This document shows, one piece after another, positions 24,352-33,160 of a stretch of 64,000 nt of DNA. Below the pieces are notes generated by a model. The model ran no database searches. It was not told the origin of the DNA and saw only the letters and a list, made by a program, of their open reading frames with translations. The stretch comes from CAMLIZ01 sp036231905 (GTDB taxonomy: Bacteria > Pseudomonadota > Gammaproteobacteria > Burkholderiales > Burkholderiaceae_C). Location: NCBI RefSeq assembly GCF_036231905.1, contig NZ_JAZARE010000003.1, positions 62,001-126,000 on the forward strand, in the 5' to 3' direction. The stretch's first letter is position 1. Each line of letters starts with the position of its first letter. The position numbers and the translations under genes were made by a program.

Positions 24352-25509
24352 ATGCGCACCTGGAACCTGCCTGTCTTGTCCGCCCTGTGGATGGCTACCG
24401 CTACCGCCACCGCGCAACCGCAGGCCGCGAGCGCGATGCCCACGCACTTTCCGCAGGCCACCACGGCGCCCGATGCCGCCGACGTCCAGGTCGACACGGT
24501 CGCCAGCGGGCTGCAGCACCCCTGGTCGCTGGCTTTCCTGCCGGACGGCCGCATGCTGGTCACCGAGCGGCCGGGGCGTTTGCGCATCGTGTCGGCGGAC
24601 GGCCGCGTGTCGCCGCCGGTGCAGGGTGTGCCGCCGGTGCAGGCCCAGGGCCAGGGCGGCCTGCTGGACGTGGCGCTGGATCCGGCCTTTGCCACCAACC
24701 GCACGCTGTACCTCTCCTTTGCCGAGCCCGGCGAGGGTGGCGCCGGCACGGCGGTGGCGCGTGCAGTGCTGGACGGTGCGGCCCTGAAGGACCTGCGGGT
24801 CATCTACCGCCAGACGCCGAAGGTGGGCGGCGGCAACCACTTCGGCTCGCGCCTGGTGTTCGGGCGCGACGGCACCCTGTTCATCACCCAGGGCGATCGC
24901 TTCAGCGAGCGCGAGCGTGCGCAGGACCTGAGCGTGACCATCGGCAAGATCGTGCGCATCCGCACCGATGGTTCCATCCCGCCGGACAACCCCTTCGTGC
25001 AGCGCAAGGGCGCCCGCCCGGAGATCTGGTCCTACGGCCACCGCAACGTGCAGGGTGCGGCGCTCGATCCCAACGGTCAGCTCTGGACTGCCGAGCACGG
25101 CGCACAAGGTGGCGACGAGATCAACCGCCCGGGCGCCGGCCGCAACCACGGCTGGCCGGTGATCACCTACGGCCGCGACTACTCGGGTGCAAAGATCGGA
25201 ATCGGCACCGCAGCTGCCGGCATGGAGCAGCCGGTGCACTACTTCGATCCCTCCATCGCGCCCTCGGGCATGGCGTTCTACACCGGCGACAAGTTCCCGG
25301 GCTGGAAGGGCGACCTGCTGGTGGGCTCGCTGAAGTTCACCCATCTCGCGCGCCTGCAGCTGCGCGACGGCCGCGTGGTGGCCGAGATGCGCTACCTGGA
25401 GGACCTGCAGGAGCGCATCCGCGACGTGCGCCAGGGGCCCGACGGGTTCGTCTACCTGCTCACCGACAGCGCCGACGGCCGCCTGCTGCGCCTGCGGCCC
25501 GCGCGCTAA
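24352..25509 (+). CDS. PQQ-dependent sugar dehydrogenase-like protein (YliI/Asd type)
   Basis: This 385-residue exported six-bladed beta-propeller has a signal peptide (about residues 1-24), then the start of the soluble aldose-dehydrogenase fold (VASGLQHPWSLAFLPDGRMLVTERPGRL). Conserved segments are GGLLDVALDP, GNHFGSRLVF, SYGHRNVQGAA, WTAEHGAQGGDEIN and HGWPVITYG. Such enzymes oxidise aldoses in the periplasm with PQQ, passing electrons to the respiratory chain. Pathway and electron acceptor are not shown nearby. Confidence 0.9.
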   Translation: MRTWNLPVLSALWMATATATAQPQAASAMPTHFPQATTAPDAADVQVDTVASGLQHPWSLAFLPDGRMLVTERPGRLRIVSADGRVSPPVQGVPPVQAQGQGGLLDVALDPAFATNRTLYLSFAEPGEGGAGTAVARAVLDGAALKDLRVIYRQTPKVGGGNHFGSRLVFGRDGTLFITQGDRFSERERAQDLSVTIGKIVRIRTDGSIPPDNPFVQRKGARPEIWSYGHRNVQGAALDPNGQLWTAEHGAQGGDEINRPGAGRNHGWPVITYGRDYSGAKIGIGTAAAGMEQPVHYFDPSIAPSGMAFYTGDKFPGWKGDLLVGSLKFTHLARLQLRDGRVVAEMRYLEDLQERIRDVRQGPDGFVYLLTDSADGRLLRLRPAR

Positions 25510-25653
25510 AGCCGGCACTGAGCGCGGCATCCGTCACACCGCGCGCACGAAGGCGCGCGAAGGCTGACGAATGTCTCGAAACGCCTTGCTTTTCCGGCGC
25601 CACCCCGGCGCCCGCGGCTTGCATGATGGCCGCAGGGAAGAGAAGGAGATGCA

Positions 25654-26349
25654 GTGGGTTTGCAGACACAAGGGCTGCGTGCCATCGTGGCCGCATGGGC
25701 GGTTGTGTGCCTGGCGCCGCTGGCCCAGGCCGGCGAGCGCGAGCTGGCGCTGGCCGAAGTGGAGCGCATCAGCGCGTCCGCCGACACGCGCCAGGTGGCG
25801 CGCTGGGTGCTGGCCTCTGGCGACAACGCCGGCCTGCCCTTCGCCATCGTCGACAAGAAGGACGCCCGGCTGTTCGTGTTCGGGCCGCAGGGCCGCATGC
25901 TGGGCACCGCGCCTGCCTTGATCGGCCAGGCGCCCGGCGACCACACCGTGCCCGGCGTCGGCGACAAGCCGCCTTCGCAGGTGCTGCCCGACGAACGCAC
26001 CACGCCGGCCGGCCGCTTCGTGTCGGAGCCGGGCCGCAACCTCGACGGCGAACGCGTGGTGTGGGTGGAGTACGACTCCGGCTTTGCCATCCACCGCGTG
26101 CGGCCCGACCGTGCACAGCAGCGTCGCCTGCAGCAACTGGCCAGCACCAGCCCCGACGACAACCGCGCGACGCTGGGCTGCGTGGTGGTGGACGACGACT
26201 TCTACGCCGGCGTGGTGCTGCCCCAGCTGGGGCGCGGGTCCGCGGTGGTGTACGTGCTGCCGGAAACGCGGCCGGTCAGCAGCCTGTTCGGCGGCGTGCG
26301 CCTGGCCAGCAGCGGCAGCAGCAGCGCGGCGCCGCCTCAGCCGAGGTAG
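25654..26349 (+). CDS. L,D-transpeptidase-like (YkuD-type) exported protein
   Basis: This 231-residue protein has a signal peptide (about residues 1-26) and a YkuD-like segment with H147 (FAIHRV) and C176 in TLGCVVV. Classical L,D-transpeptidases use HxGx and S-x-G-C-x-R to attach or crosslink peptidoglycan peptides. Here the Ser and the Arg are replaced. Start GTG 25654 is chosen for the AAGGAG site 5 bases upstream. Its 3-prime end overlaps the convergent DUF1653 gene by 13 bases. It could be an active variant or a non-catalytic homologue. Confidence 0.78.
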   Translation: MGLQTQGLRAIVAAWAVVCLAPLAQAGERELALAEVERISASADTRQVARWVLASGDNAGLPFAIVDKKDARLFVFGPQGRMLGTAPALIGQAPGDHTVPGVGDKPPSQVLPDERTTPAGRFVSEPGRNLDGERVVWVEYDSGFAIHRVRPDRAQQRRLQQLASTSPDDNRATLGCVVVDDDFYAGVVLPQLGRGSAVVYVLPETRPVSSLFGGVRLASSGSSSAAPPQPR

Positions 26350-26567
26350 GCAAAACGCGGCTGGGGCACGCCGTCGATCTCCACCGTGCCGGCGAACATC
26401 GTGGCCGGCCGCACCCACAGGCTGAAGTCGCCGTAGAGCGTGCGGTAGACCACCATCCACTCCTCGGTTTCCGAGTGGCGCGCCAGCGCGATCACCTCGT
26501 AGTCCTGGCCCTTGTAGTGGCGGTAGCGGCCGGGAAGGATCGCCGGAGCATCGTGGTCTGCGCTCAT
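26337..26567 (-). CDS. DUF1653 domain protein
   Basis: This 76-residue single-domain protein follows the DUF1653 pattern: LPGRYRHYKGQDYEVIALARHSETEEWMVVYR, then LYGDFSLWVRP. The fold is a small beta-barrel of unknown function. Its ATG overlaps the DUF808 stop as ATGA, so the two are translated together. Confidence 0.88.
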   Translation of the reverse strand: MSADHDAPAILPGRYRHYKGQDYEVIALARHSETEEWMVVYRTLYGDFSLWVRPATMFAGTVEIDGVPQPRFAYLG

Positions 26568-27493
26568 TTGCGGCCCCGCAGGCGCTGCACCAGCGTCACC
26601 GCCGCCAGCACCACCACGCCTGCCACCACGCCGATCAGCGCATTGGCAAGGAACGAAGCCAGCGGGCCCAGCACCGGGCCGATGCCCGCCACCGCGCCGG
26701 CCGCATGGGCCACATCGTCCACGCCATGGTGCAGCGCCGGCACGCCGTGGGCCAGGATGCCGCCGCCCACGAGGAACATGGCCGCGGTGCCGGCCACGGA
26801 CAAGGTCTTCATCAACCAGGGTGCCGCCCGCAGGATCCAATCGCCGATGCGCTGTTGCAGCGCGCCGCCACGGCGGCTGAGGTACAGGCCCAGGTCATCC
26901 AGCTTCACGATGCCGGCCACCAGGCCGTAGACGCCCACGGTCATCAGCACCGCCACGCCGACCAGCACGCCCACCTGCACGCTGAAGGCCGCGCCCGCCA
27001 CCGAGCCGAGCGCGATGGTGACGATCTCCGCCGAGAGGATGAAGTCGGTGCGCACCGCGCCCTTGATCTTGTCCTTTTCAACCGCGACCAGGTCGACGCT
27101 GGGGTCCACCAGCGCGCGCCTCAGCTCGTCGTGGTGCTGCGCGTCCTCGCTGGGGTCATGCAGGAACTTGTGCGCCAGCTTCTCCACGCCTTCGAAGCAG
27201 AGGTAGGCGCCGCCCACCATCAGCAGCGGCGTGATGGCCCAGGGCGCCAGCGCGCTGATGGCCAGCGCGGCCGGCACCAGGATGGCCTTGTTCACCGCCG
27301 AGCCCTTGGCCACCGCCCACACCACCGGCAGCTCGCGCTCGGCATGCACGCCGGACACCTGCTGCGCATTGAGCGCGAGGTCGTCGCCCAGCACGCCGGC
27401 GGTCTTCTTGGCCGCCACCTTGGTGAGCAGGCTCACGTCGTCCAGGATGGTGGCGATGTCGTCGATCAATGCAAACAGGCTGCTGGCGGCCAC
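26564..27493 (-). CDS. DUF808 family inner-membrane protein (YedI-like)
   Basis: This 309-residue polytopic membrane protein starts with the family signature SSLFALIDDIATILDDVS, followed by the AAKKTAGVLGDDLALNA segment. It has about six hydrophobic helices, including LGSVAGAAFSVQVGVLVGVAVLMTVGVYGLVAGIV. GTG 27493 is preferred as start because the family begins a few residues before SSL. Function is unknown. It is coupled to the DUF1653 gene. Confidence 0.85.
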   Translation of the reverse strand: MAASSLFALIDDIATILDDVSLLTKVAAKKTAGVLGDDLALNAQQVSGVHAERELPVVWAVAKGSAVNKAILVPAALAISALAPWAITPLLMVGGAYLCFEGVEKLAHKFLHDPSEDAQHHDELRRALVDPSVDLVAVEKDKIKGAVRTDFILSAEIVTIALGSVAGAAFSVQVGVLVGVAVLMTVGVYGLVAGIVKLDDLGLYLSRRGGALQQRIGDWILRAAPWLMKTLSVAGTAAMFLVGGGILAHGVPALHHGVDDVAHAAGAVAGIGPVLGPLASFLANALIGVVAGVVVLAAVTLVQRLRGRK

Positions 27494-27571
27494 GGTGGGA
27501 AGGCTTTCGTTGAAGTGGAGATGAGGCCCGGCATCGTAACGGCGTTGCGGGCCGGCATCGACAATGCGCGC

Positions 27572-27790
27572 ATGGAACACGGCCGCACGCTAGAAAACCG
27601 CCTGATGGAGCTGGAGGTCAAGGCCAGCTTCGCCGACGACCTGCTGGACCATCTGAACGCCCAGGTCGCGCGGCAGCAGGAGCAGATCGACCTGCTGCTG
27701 CGCGAGGTGGCCCAGCTGCGGCGCCAGCGGCCGGATGACACCACCCCGGGCGCCACCAACCCGGTGGACGAGCGCCCGCCGCACTATTGA
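27572..27790 (+). CDS. slyX: SlyX family protein
   Basis: This 72-residue coiled-coil protein (LENRLMELEVKASFADDLLDHLNAQVARQQEQIDLL) has the characteristic C-terminal PPHY. SlyX is widespread and of unknown function, and in enterobacteria it neighbours slyD. Here it is divergent from the DUF808 gene, starting 79 bases away. Start MEHGRT at 27572 fits the family. Confidence 0.87.
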   Translation: MEHGRTLENRLMELEVKASFADDLLDHLNAQVARQQEQIDLLLREVAQLRRQRPDDTTPGATNPVDERPPHY

Positions 27791-27813
27791 CCGCGCGCCC
27801 TGGGCTTGCTGGT

Positions 27814-28629
27814 TCAGCGCGGCGCACCCTGGTGCGCGACACCCTTGAAGAAGGTGTAGCAGAACACCCCGTCGGGCTCGGCGGTGCGGTGCAGGTCGCG
27901 CACGCCGGCATCAAAGGCCTGGGCGCTGCTCAGGCCCGCCGCGACGGCAGCGCCACGCACGCCCTCGATCATCGCCGTGAAGGTCTTGCGCGTGAAACCG
28001 TCGACCAGCTGCGGCCGGCTGCCGTCCACGTACACCATGCGCGGCAGCACCCGCACGCTGTCGAAACCGGCCTGCACCAGCAAGGGGTAGAGCTGCCGGC
28101 CGATCAACGCATTGCCGCCCGCGCGCTGCTGCAGCGTCACCTGGCATTGCACCGCGGCCTGCGCTGCCGCGCTGGCCGGGTGGAAGCAGGTGGAGCCGTG
28201 GTCGCCCTCGATCACCGTGAGCGTGCCCCCCGGCTTGAGCAGGCGCTTGAGCAGGGCCAGCGCCCGCGCCGGCTGGGCCAGGTGCTCCAGCACGAAGCAG
28301 ACGAACACATGGTCGAAGGACGCCGCCTCGAACGGCAGGTGGAAGATGTCGCCCTGCTGCACCGCCACGTTGTGCAGCCCGGCCGCCTGCAGCCGTCGCC
28401 GCGCTTCGGCCACCGAGGCGGCGGAGATGTCCACCGAGGTGAAGTGCGCACCGGGGCTGCGCTGGGCCAGCGTCACCGTCTGGGCACCGACGCCGCAGCC
28501 GGCTTCCAGCACCCTGCTGCCGGCGGGGTACTGCGTGTCGCCATGCAGCAGCTCCACCAGGGTGCCGGCCTGGTCCTGCAGGCGCTCGTTTTCGCGCGGG
28601 TCGTAGCCGTGCACATAGGCGGGGGTCAT
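27814..28629 (-). CDS. Class I SAM-dependent methyltransferase
   Basis: This 271-residue cytoplasmic enzyme has the Rossmann motif VLEAGCGVGAQT (about residues 40-51), SVDIS, GDIFHLPF and an HVFVCFVLEHL motif, typical of small-molecule methyltransferases of the UbiE/Cfa-like type. The substrate is not predictable. It lies downstream of the AraC regulator on the same strand with 109 bases between them, so the regulator may or may not control it. Confidence 0.88.
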   Translation of the reverse strand: MTPAYVHGYDPRENERLQDQAGTLVELLHGDTQYPAGSRVLEAGCGVGAQTVTLAQRSPGAHFTSVDISAASVAEARRRLQAAGLHNVAVQQGDIFHLPFEAASFDHVFVCFVLEHLAQPARALALLKRLLKPGGTLTVIEGDHGSTCFHPASAAAQAAVQCQVTLQQRAGGNALIGRQLYPLLVQAGFDSVRVLPRMVYVDGSRPQLVDGFTRKTFTAMIEGVRGAAVAAGLSSAQAFDAGVRDLHRTAEPDGVFCYTFFKGVAHQGAPR

Positions 28630-28738
28630 GGTGTGCCTGCGGTTGCAAAGAGGGTGGCAGTCTCCCGCCCCCGCCGGTCGGCGTCTTGAACGCGATTGCA
28701 GGCGCCGCCCGCCTGCGGGGGCCGCCGCGTGGCCTTGG

Positions 28739-29584
28739 TCAACCGGCAGCGCCCGGGCACACCGCCTTGCGCCACGCGCCAGGCGTGAAGCCGAACAGGC
28801 GCATGAAGCAGCGCGTCATGTGGCTCTGGTCTGCAAAGCCGCACGCGGTGGCGGCCTCGGCCAGGCCCGCACCCCGGCGTATCAAGGCCCTGGCGCGCTC
28901 GGCCCGCTGCTGCTGCAGCCAGGCATGCGGCGGCAGGCCGTAGGCCTTCTCGAAACGGCGCAGCAGCTGGTATTTGCTCAAGCCCGACATCCCGGCCAGC
29001 TCCTCCAGCGTGGGCGGGCCCAGCAGCTCATCGGCCAAGCGGTCGCGTGCCTGCCTCACCTCGCCCGCCACCTCGCGCGCCGGCGCAGCGCTGCCATGGC
29101 GCCGCAGCAGCAGGTGGCCGCTGCGCGCCAGCGCCTCCTCGCAGGCCAACAGCACGGCGCGGTCGGCACACGGGGCGGACCGCCAGGCGTCCAGCCGGGA
29201 AAACAACTGCAGCAGCGCCCGCTTGAGCGCCGGGTCCTGGATGACCGGGCGGGTGAGCGCGACGTCCGCGCCGGCGCTGGCGCCGTCCGTGAGCAGCCCG
29301 AAGGCCGATGGATCGACGTACAGCATGCGCCAGCGGCGCGAGGGCCCACCCAGCGGGCGCCCGTCATGCACCTCGCCGGGGTTGGTGGTGATCACGTCGC
29401 CGGCATAGGCGTCCACCACGCCGCACCCGCTGGCGGAGGTTTGTGCGCCGTCCACCAGCAGGCCCACACCGTAGGTGGCATGCCAGTGGCGCCCGAAGTG
29501 GCGGGCGCTGTCGGTCACGGTGCCATGCACTCCGGGCCAGGGAGCACCGGCCACCTGGCATCGGTGCGTGGGGGCGGGTGTCAT
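28739..29584 (-). CDS. AraC family transcriptional regulator
   Basis: This 281-residue regulator has an N-terminal cupin-like sensing domain (YAGDVITTNPGEVHDGRPLG) and C-terminal paired helix-turn-helix motifs (LEELAGMSGLSKYQLLRRFEKAYGLPPHAW, then LAEAATACGFADQSHMTRCFMRLFGFTPGAWR). It resembles AraC regulators next to LysE-type exporters, but no exporter is present here. Inducer and targets are unknown. Confidence 0.9.
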   Translation of the reverse strand: MTPAPTHRCQVAGAPWPGVHGTVTDSARHFGRHWHATYGVGLLVDGAQTSASGCGVVDAYAGDVITTNPGEVHDGRPLGGPSRRWRMLYVDPSAFGLLTDGASAGADVALTRPVIQDPALKRALLQLFSRLDAWRSAPCADRAVLLACEEALARSGHLLLRRHGSAAPAREVAGEVRQARDRLADELLGPPTLEELAGMSGLSKYQLLRRFEKAYGLPPHAWLQQQRAERARALIRRGAGLAEAATACGFADQSHMTRCFMRLFGFTPGAWRKAVCPGAAG

Positions 29585-29642
29585 GCGGGGGGCGCAGCCA
29601 GAGGGATCACCCGCGCAATGTAGCGAGTGCGCGGCCCGCGGT

Positions 29643-30008
29643 TCAGCGCGCCTGCATCTGCGCCCCGTCGTTCGCCGCCGCCGGCACGCCCTCCTCCGGC
29701 ACGAAGATCCACAGCAGCAGGTACAGGCCCACGCCCGTGCCGGCGCACAGCGCGAGCAGCGTGAACAGCAGCCGCCACATCCAGGCCGCGATGCCGGTGG
29801 CCAGCGACAGGCCGCCACACACCCCGCCCAGCCACCGGTCGCCCCGGCTTCGGCGCAGCGCGTTGACCGCCGCCACCGCGGGCGGCGGGTCAGCCGGCTC
29901 GCCTGCCGTGCCGAGCACACGTTGCTTGGCGCGCATGAATTCGTCGTCGGACAGCTGGCCGCGCTGATGCAGCTCGCCCAGGCGGGCCAGTTCGTCGGTG
30001 AGGCTCAT
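29643..30008 (-). CDS. SHOCT + PspC domain membrane protein
   Basis: This 121-residue protein begins with a SHOCT-like helical hairpin (ELARLGELHQRGQLSDDEFMRAKQRVL). A PspC-type membrane domain follows (RWLGGVCGGLSLATGIAAWMWRLLFTLLAL and GLYLLLWIFVPEE). PspC-like proteins take part in envelope stress signalling, but this stand-alone fusion has no known role. It is divergent from the haem lipoprotein gene across 223 bases. Confidence 0.85.
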   Translation of the reverse strand: MSLTDELARLGELHQRGQLSDDEFMRAKQRVLGTAGEPADPPPAVAAVNALRRSRGDRWLGGVCGGLSLATGIAAWMWRLLFTLLALCAGTGVGLYLLLWIFVPEEGVPAAANDGAQMQAR

Positions 30009-30181
30009 GGTGTGGCTCCTGAAGGGGACTCGATGCCTTCAGCGTAACGATGCGGGCGGCCCGCGCCAGCGCGGTGCGACGAACTGCACCGGCAGCGCAA
30101 CAGGGCGGCAATCGGCCGCACCGGCCGCAAGAATCTGTTGCGCCCCACCCCCCGGAACAGGGGGGCGGCGTGCCGTTCCAG

Positions 30182-30196
30182 GGGCATGTGCCTTGC
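30182..30196 (+). promoter_or_regulatory. Sigma-54-like promoter (9/11), haem lipoprotein gene
   Basis: GGGCATGTGCCTTGC has GG-N10-GC spacing and a perfect TTGC -12 half. The implied transcript starts about 24 bases before GTG 30232. The 30009-30231 gap also holds an imperfect C6/G6 hairpin near 30141-30171 and no gene. Confidence 0.4.
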
Positions 30197-30231
30197 CGTG
30201 TGGATCACGTCGAATTCAAATCGGGGAAGCA

Positions 30232-32025
30232 GTGAAGTCGTATAAAGCTGCGGCACCAGGCACGCTTGGCCGCTCGCGCCCCTTGGGCCTGGGCGCCCTG
30301 ATCGCCACGGTGTTCCTCTGCGCGTGCGGTGGCGGCGGTGGTGGGGACGGCGGCGAGGAGACCTCGGTCACCCCGCCACCACCTGCGCCGACGCCCGCAC
30401 CCGCCCCGGCGCCTGCGCCTGCGCCTGCGCCCGCACCGGAGCCAGCACCGGCACCGGCACCTGCTCCAGCACCAGCACCGGCACCTGCTCCAGCACCGGC
30501 ACCTGCTCCCGCTCCGGCACCGGCGCCTGCTCCCGCTCCGGCACCTGCTCCAGCACCACCGCCGCCACCGCCACCGCCACCGCCACCGCCGCCACCGCCC
30601 GAGCCGGAGATGGACGGCATGGGGATGCTGCAGGATGCCCAGATCGCGGCGCTTTCCGCCCTGCCCCCGAGCACGGTCGCGCCGGTCGATCCGCGTCGCT
30701 CGCTGGTGGTCACCGACCAGGCGATCCTGGCGAGCTTCAGCTTCGACGAGTTCATGAGCACGCTGGCGTCGCAGAGCCCCACGCCGATCACCAAGCAGGT
30801 GCTGTTCAACCAGTGGATGGACACCAACAACCGCAAGCCCGGCCTGGCGCTGGGACCGCATTGCGACGACACGGTGGATACCAACGGCTCGCCCACGGTC
30901 AACGGCTTCGTCATCCAGTGCCCGCGCGCCGAGGGCAACCAGATCGGTGCCAGCGCCTTCGACCCCAGTTCACCGGACTCCTATGTCGCGGTGGCGCTGG
31001 TCAACCGGATCGACCTCGCCAGCCTGCCCACCCAGGGCGACGACTGCGGCGAATACCGCATCGTGTTCGCCAAGAAGAGCGGCCTCACGGTGGAGGGCCG
31101 CTTGAACCGCAACCTGGTGGTGTTCGAGGGCGTGCTGCCGAACCCGAAGCACAACGGCAAGGACCTGAGCGGTTGTGTGCCGCTGGCCCAGTTCTGGGCC
31201 GGCCTGAGCAACATCGCCGACCCTGCGCAGCGCGCCACCCAGCTGCACGACTTCTACTACAAGGGGCTCACCGGCTTCCAGCCCGTGGTGCGGGCGGCCG
31301 CTTATGGCAACGCGTCCACCCGGGCCAAGGGCCAGGTGCGCACCAACCAGTTCATGCAGCAGAACTGGCTGATGCGGCAGTACACCTTGCAGGTGGACAG
31401 CGGCTTCCTCAAGTTCATGCCCATGCCCGGCAGGAACAACCCCGAAGGCCTGCTGTTCAACGAGACGGCCAACCATGCCAAGAGCGCCGACTTCCGCGCG
31501 GCGTTCCTCAACGTGGTGGGCTCGTTGAAGGTGAACGACGTCTACCGCTTCAACATGACTGCGCTGTCCGACGCCTTCAGCGCCTTCGACAGCGACGCGC
31601 AGAGCACGACGAAGACCAATTACGCGAAGCAGTTCGAGAGCTCGCCGAACTTCTCGGCCGCCATCCAGGCCAAGCTCTCCGAAGGCACCGCGTCCAGCCT
31701 CACGCCGCAGGACATCGTGGCGCGCGCGCAGGCCATGTCCTGCGCGGGCTGCCACCAGCTGAGCAATGGCGCGTCGTTGGGCGGCGGCCTCACCTGGCCG
31801 GCATCGGCGGGTTTTGCCCACACCCCGGAAAACAAGACGGAACCCAGCCCTGACGGGCCCACCGGTGCCGTGCGCTACGTGGTGTCGCCGGCCATGAACG
31901 AGCTGTTCCTGCCGCGGCGCAAGCAGGTGATGGAGCTGTTCCTCGGCGGCTCGTCCAACCCCGGTGCGCTGGCCACCCTGCCGCGGGCAAAGGCCAAGTC
32001 CTCCGGCGGCGGGCACGGGCGCTGA
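30232..32025 (+). CDS. Exported lipoprotein with Pro-Ala spacer and single c-type haem motif
   Basis: This 597-residue protein is not a family I recognise. The N-terminus has a hydrophobic segment and a lipobox ending L29-C30-A31-C32, followed by Gly/Asp residues, so lipidation at C32 is likely. Residues 48-123 are almost pure Pro-Ala repeats ending in polyproline. The remaining 470 residues form a globular domain with one CAGCH haem-binding motif (C504, C507, H508), implying covalent haem attachment in the periplasm. It is probably an outer-membrane or periplasm-facing electron-transfer or sensory lipoprotein held off the membrane by the rigid spacer. GTG 30232 is chosen for the GGGGAAG site. 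Confidence 0.75.
   Translation: MKSYKAAAPGTLGRSRPLGLGALIATVFLCACGGGGGGDGGEETSVTPPPPAPTPAPAPAPAPAPAPAPEPAPAPAPAPAPAPAPAPAPAPAPAPAPAPAPAPAPAPAPPPPPPPPPPPPPPPEPEMDGMGMLQDAQIAALSALPPSTVAPVDPRRSLVVTDQAILASFSFDEFMSTLASQSPTPITKQVLFNQWMDTNNRKPGLALGPHCDDTVDTNGSPTVNGFVIQCPRAEGNQIGASAFDPSSPDSYVAVALVNRIDLASLPTQGDDCGEYRIVFAKKSGLTVEGRLNRNLVVFEGVLPNPKHNGKDLSGCVPLAQFWAGLSNIADPAQRATQLHDFYYKGLTGFQPVVRAAAYGNASTRAKGQVRTNQFMQQNWLMRQYTLQVDSGFLKFMPMPGRNNPEGLLFNETANHAKSADFRAAFLNVVGSLKVNDVYRFNMTALSDAFSAFDSDAQSTTKTNYAKQFESSPNFSAAIQAKLSEGTASSLTPQDIVARAQAMSCAGCHQLSNGASLGGGLTWPASAGFAHTPENKTEPSPDGPTGAVRYVVSPAMNELFLPRRKQVMELFLGGSSNPGALATLPRAKAKSSGGGHGR
30373..30600 (+). repeat. Pro-Ala codon repeat tract
   Basis: About 228 bases made of near-repeats of the units gcaccg, gcacct and gctcca encode residues 48-123 of the lipoprotein. 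The low-complexity tract is prone to slippage, so spacer length probably varies between strains. On the other strand it creates an artificial Gly-Ala ORF that is not a gene. Confidence 0.85.
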
Positions 32026-32054
32026 CGCGCGCAGCGCCGGCATCCGCTGACGCG

Positions 32055-32570
32055 TCAGAAGTCGAGGCTGAACAGGGCGCTGTCGCCCTCGGGCAGTTGC
32101 ATCAGGCGCTGGTAGCGCAGGCCCAGCTTTTCCAGCAGCGCCATGGACGGCAGGTTGTCGGGCGCCGTGATGGCCAGCAGGCGCTGCAGGCCGATGTCGT
32201 TGGGTGCATGCGCCAGCACCGCCCGGCCGGCCTCCAGCGCATAACCCCGGCCCCAATGCCGCTCCAGCAGCGCATAGCCGATGTCCACTTCCGGCAGGCT
32301 GTCGCGCTTGACCAGCCCGCAGATGCCCACCGGCTCGCCGCTGGCCTTGAGTTCCACCACGTACATGCCGAAGCCGTGCCGGTCGTAGGCCGCGCGCACC
32401 CGGTCGGTGATGTAGGCGCGTGCGCCCGCCAGGTCGCGCGCGCCGCGGTCGCCGATGTTGCGGATGAACGAGGGCTGGTTCAGCAAGGCGAGCATGAAGG
32501 CCGCGTCGCCGGTGTGCATGCGGCGCAGGCGCAGACGCTCGGTGTGGATCACGCGGAAGGTCACGCGCAT
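32055..32570 (-). CDS. GNAT family N-acetyltransferase (RimJ-like)
   Basis: This 171-residue GNAT enzyme has VIHTERLRLRRM at the start, DIGYALLERHWGRGYALEAGRAVL for acetyl-CoA binding and LLAITAPDNLPSMALLEKLGLRYQ near the end, in the style of ribosomal-protein or small-molecule acetyltransferases (RimJ/RimL group). Substrate is unknown. The next gene upstream on this strand is a second GNAT enzyme 29 bases away. The ATG at 32570 may instead be a GTG two codons later. Confidence 0.87.
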   Translation of the reverse strand: MRVTFRVIHTERLRLRRMHTGDAAFMLALLNQPSFIRNIGDRGARDLAGARAYITDRVRAAYDRHGFGMYVVELKASGEPVGICGLVKRDSLPEVDIGYALLERHWGRGYALEAGRAVLAHAPNDIGLQRLLAITAPDNLPSMALLEKLGLRYQRLMQLPEGDSALFSLDF

Positions 32571-32599
32571 GGCCGGCGGCGGATCTCGCGTTGCGCCCG

Positions 32600-33160
32600 T
32601 CAGGCGGTTTGTGGGCTGCGCCAGAGGCTGGCGTTCCACAGGCGGGGCGCCTGCGGCGCACCGGGCGCGTCGCCCAACGGCCGCTGCCACCAGCCCACGT
32701 CGCGCCAGGCCCCGTGTTTGAACCCCACGTTGCGGTACACGCCCAGCGGCTTGAAGCCCACCGACTCGTGCAGCCCGACGCTGCCCGCATTCGGCAGTGC
32801 GATCCCGGCAAACGCCTGGCAATAGCCCAGCTCGGCCAGCTCGCGGAACAAGGCCAGGTACAACCGCTTGCCCACGCCCTGCCCGCGCGCGTCGTCGCGC
32901 ACATAGGCGGACACGTCCACCGACCACTGGTACGCCGCGCGTTCGCGATGCCGGCTGGCATAGACATAGCCGTTCACCGCGCCGGCGGCATCCAGGCTCA
33001 CCAGCCAGGGCAGGCGCTGCACCGTCGCCTCGATGCGCGAGCGGATCTCATCCACGCTGGGCGGCTCGAGCTCGAACGAGATGGCGGTGTGTTCGACGAT
33101 GGGCGCGTAGATCGCCGCAATGGCGGCGGCGTCGCTGGACAAGGCGGGGCGAAGCGTCAT
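32600..33160 (-). CDS. GNAT family N-acetyltransferase, phosphinothricin acetyltransferase-like
   Basis: This 186-residue GNAT enzyme matches the phosphinothricin/methionine sulfoximine acetyltransferase branch: IYAPIVEHTAISFELEPPS near the N-terminus, VYVRDDARGQGVGKRLY-like acetyl-CoA loop (VSAYVRDDARGQGVGKRL) and GFKPLGVYRNVGFKHGAWRDVGWWQ. Such enzymes detoxify glutamate analogues by N-acetylation. It is upstream of, and probably co-transcribed with, the RimJ-like gene. Confidence 0.88.
   Translation of the reverse strand: MTLRPALSSDAAAIAAIYAPIVEHTAISFELEPPSVDEIRSRIEATVQRLPWLVSLDAAGAVNGYVYASRHRERAAYQWSVDVSAYVRDDARGQGVGKRLYLALFRELAELGYCQAFAGIALPNAGSVGLHESVGFKPLGVYRNVGFKHGAWRDVGWWQRPLGDAPGAPQAPRLWNASLWRSPQTA

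Noticed and set aside
30216..30938. Long Gly-Ala-rich ORF on the minus strand
   Set aside because: It is the complement of the Pro-Ala repeat tract of the lipoprotein gene and has no independent coding signs.
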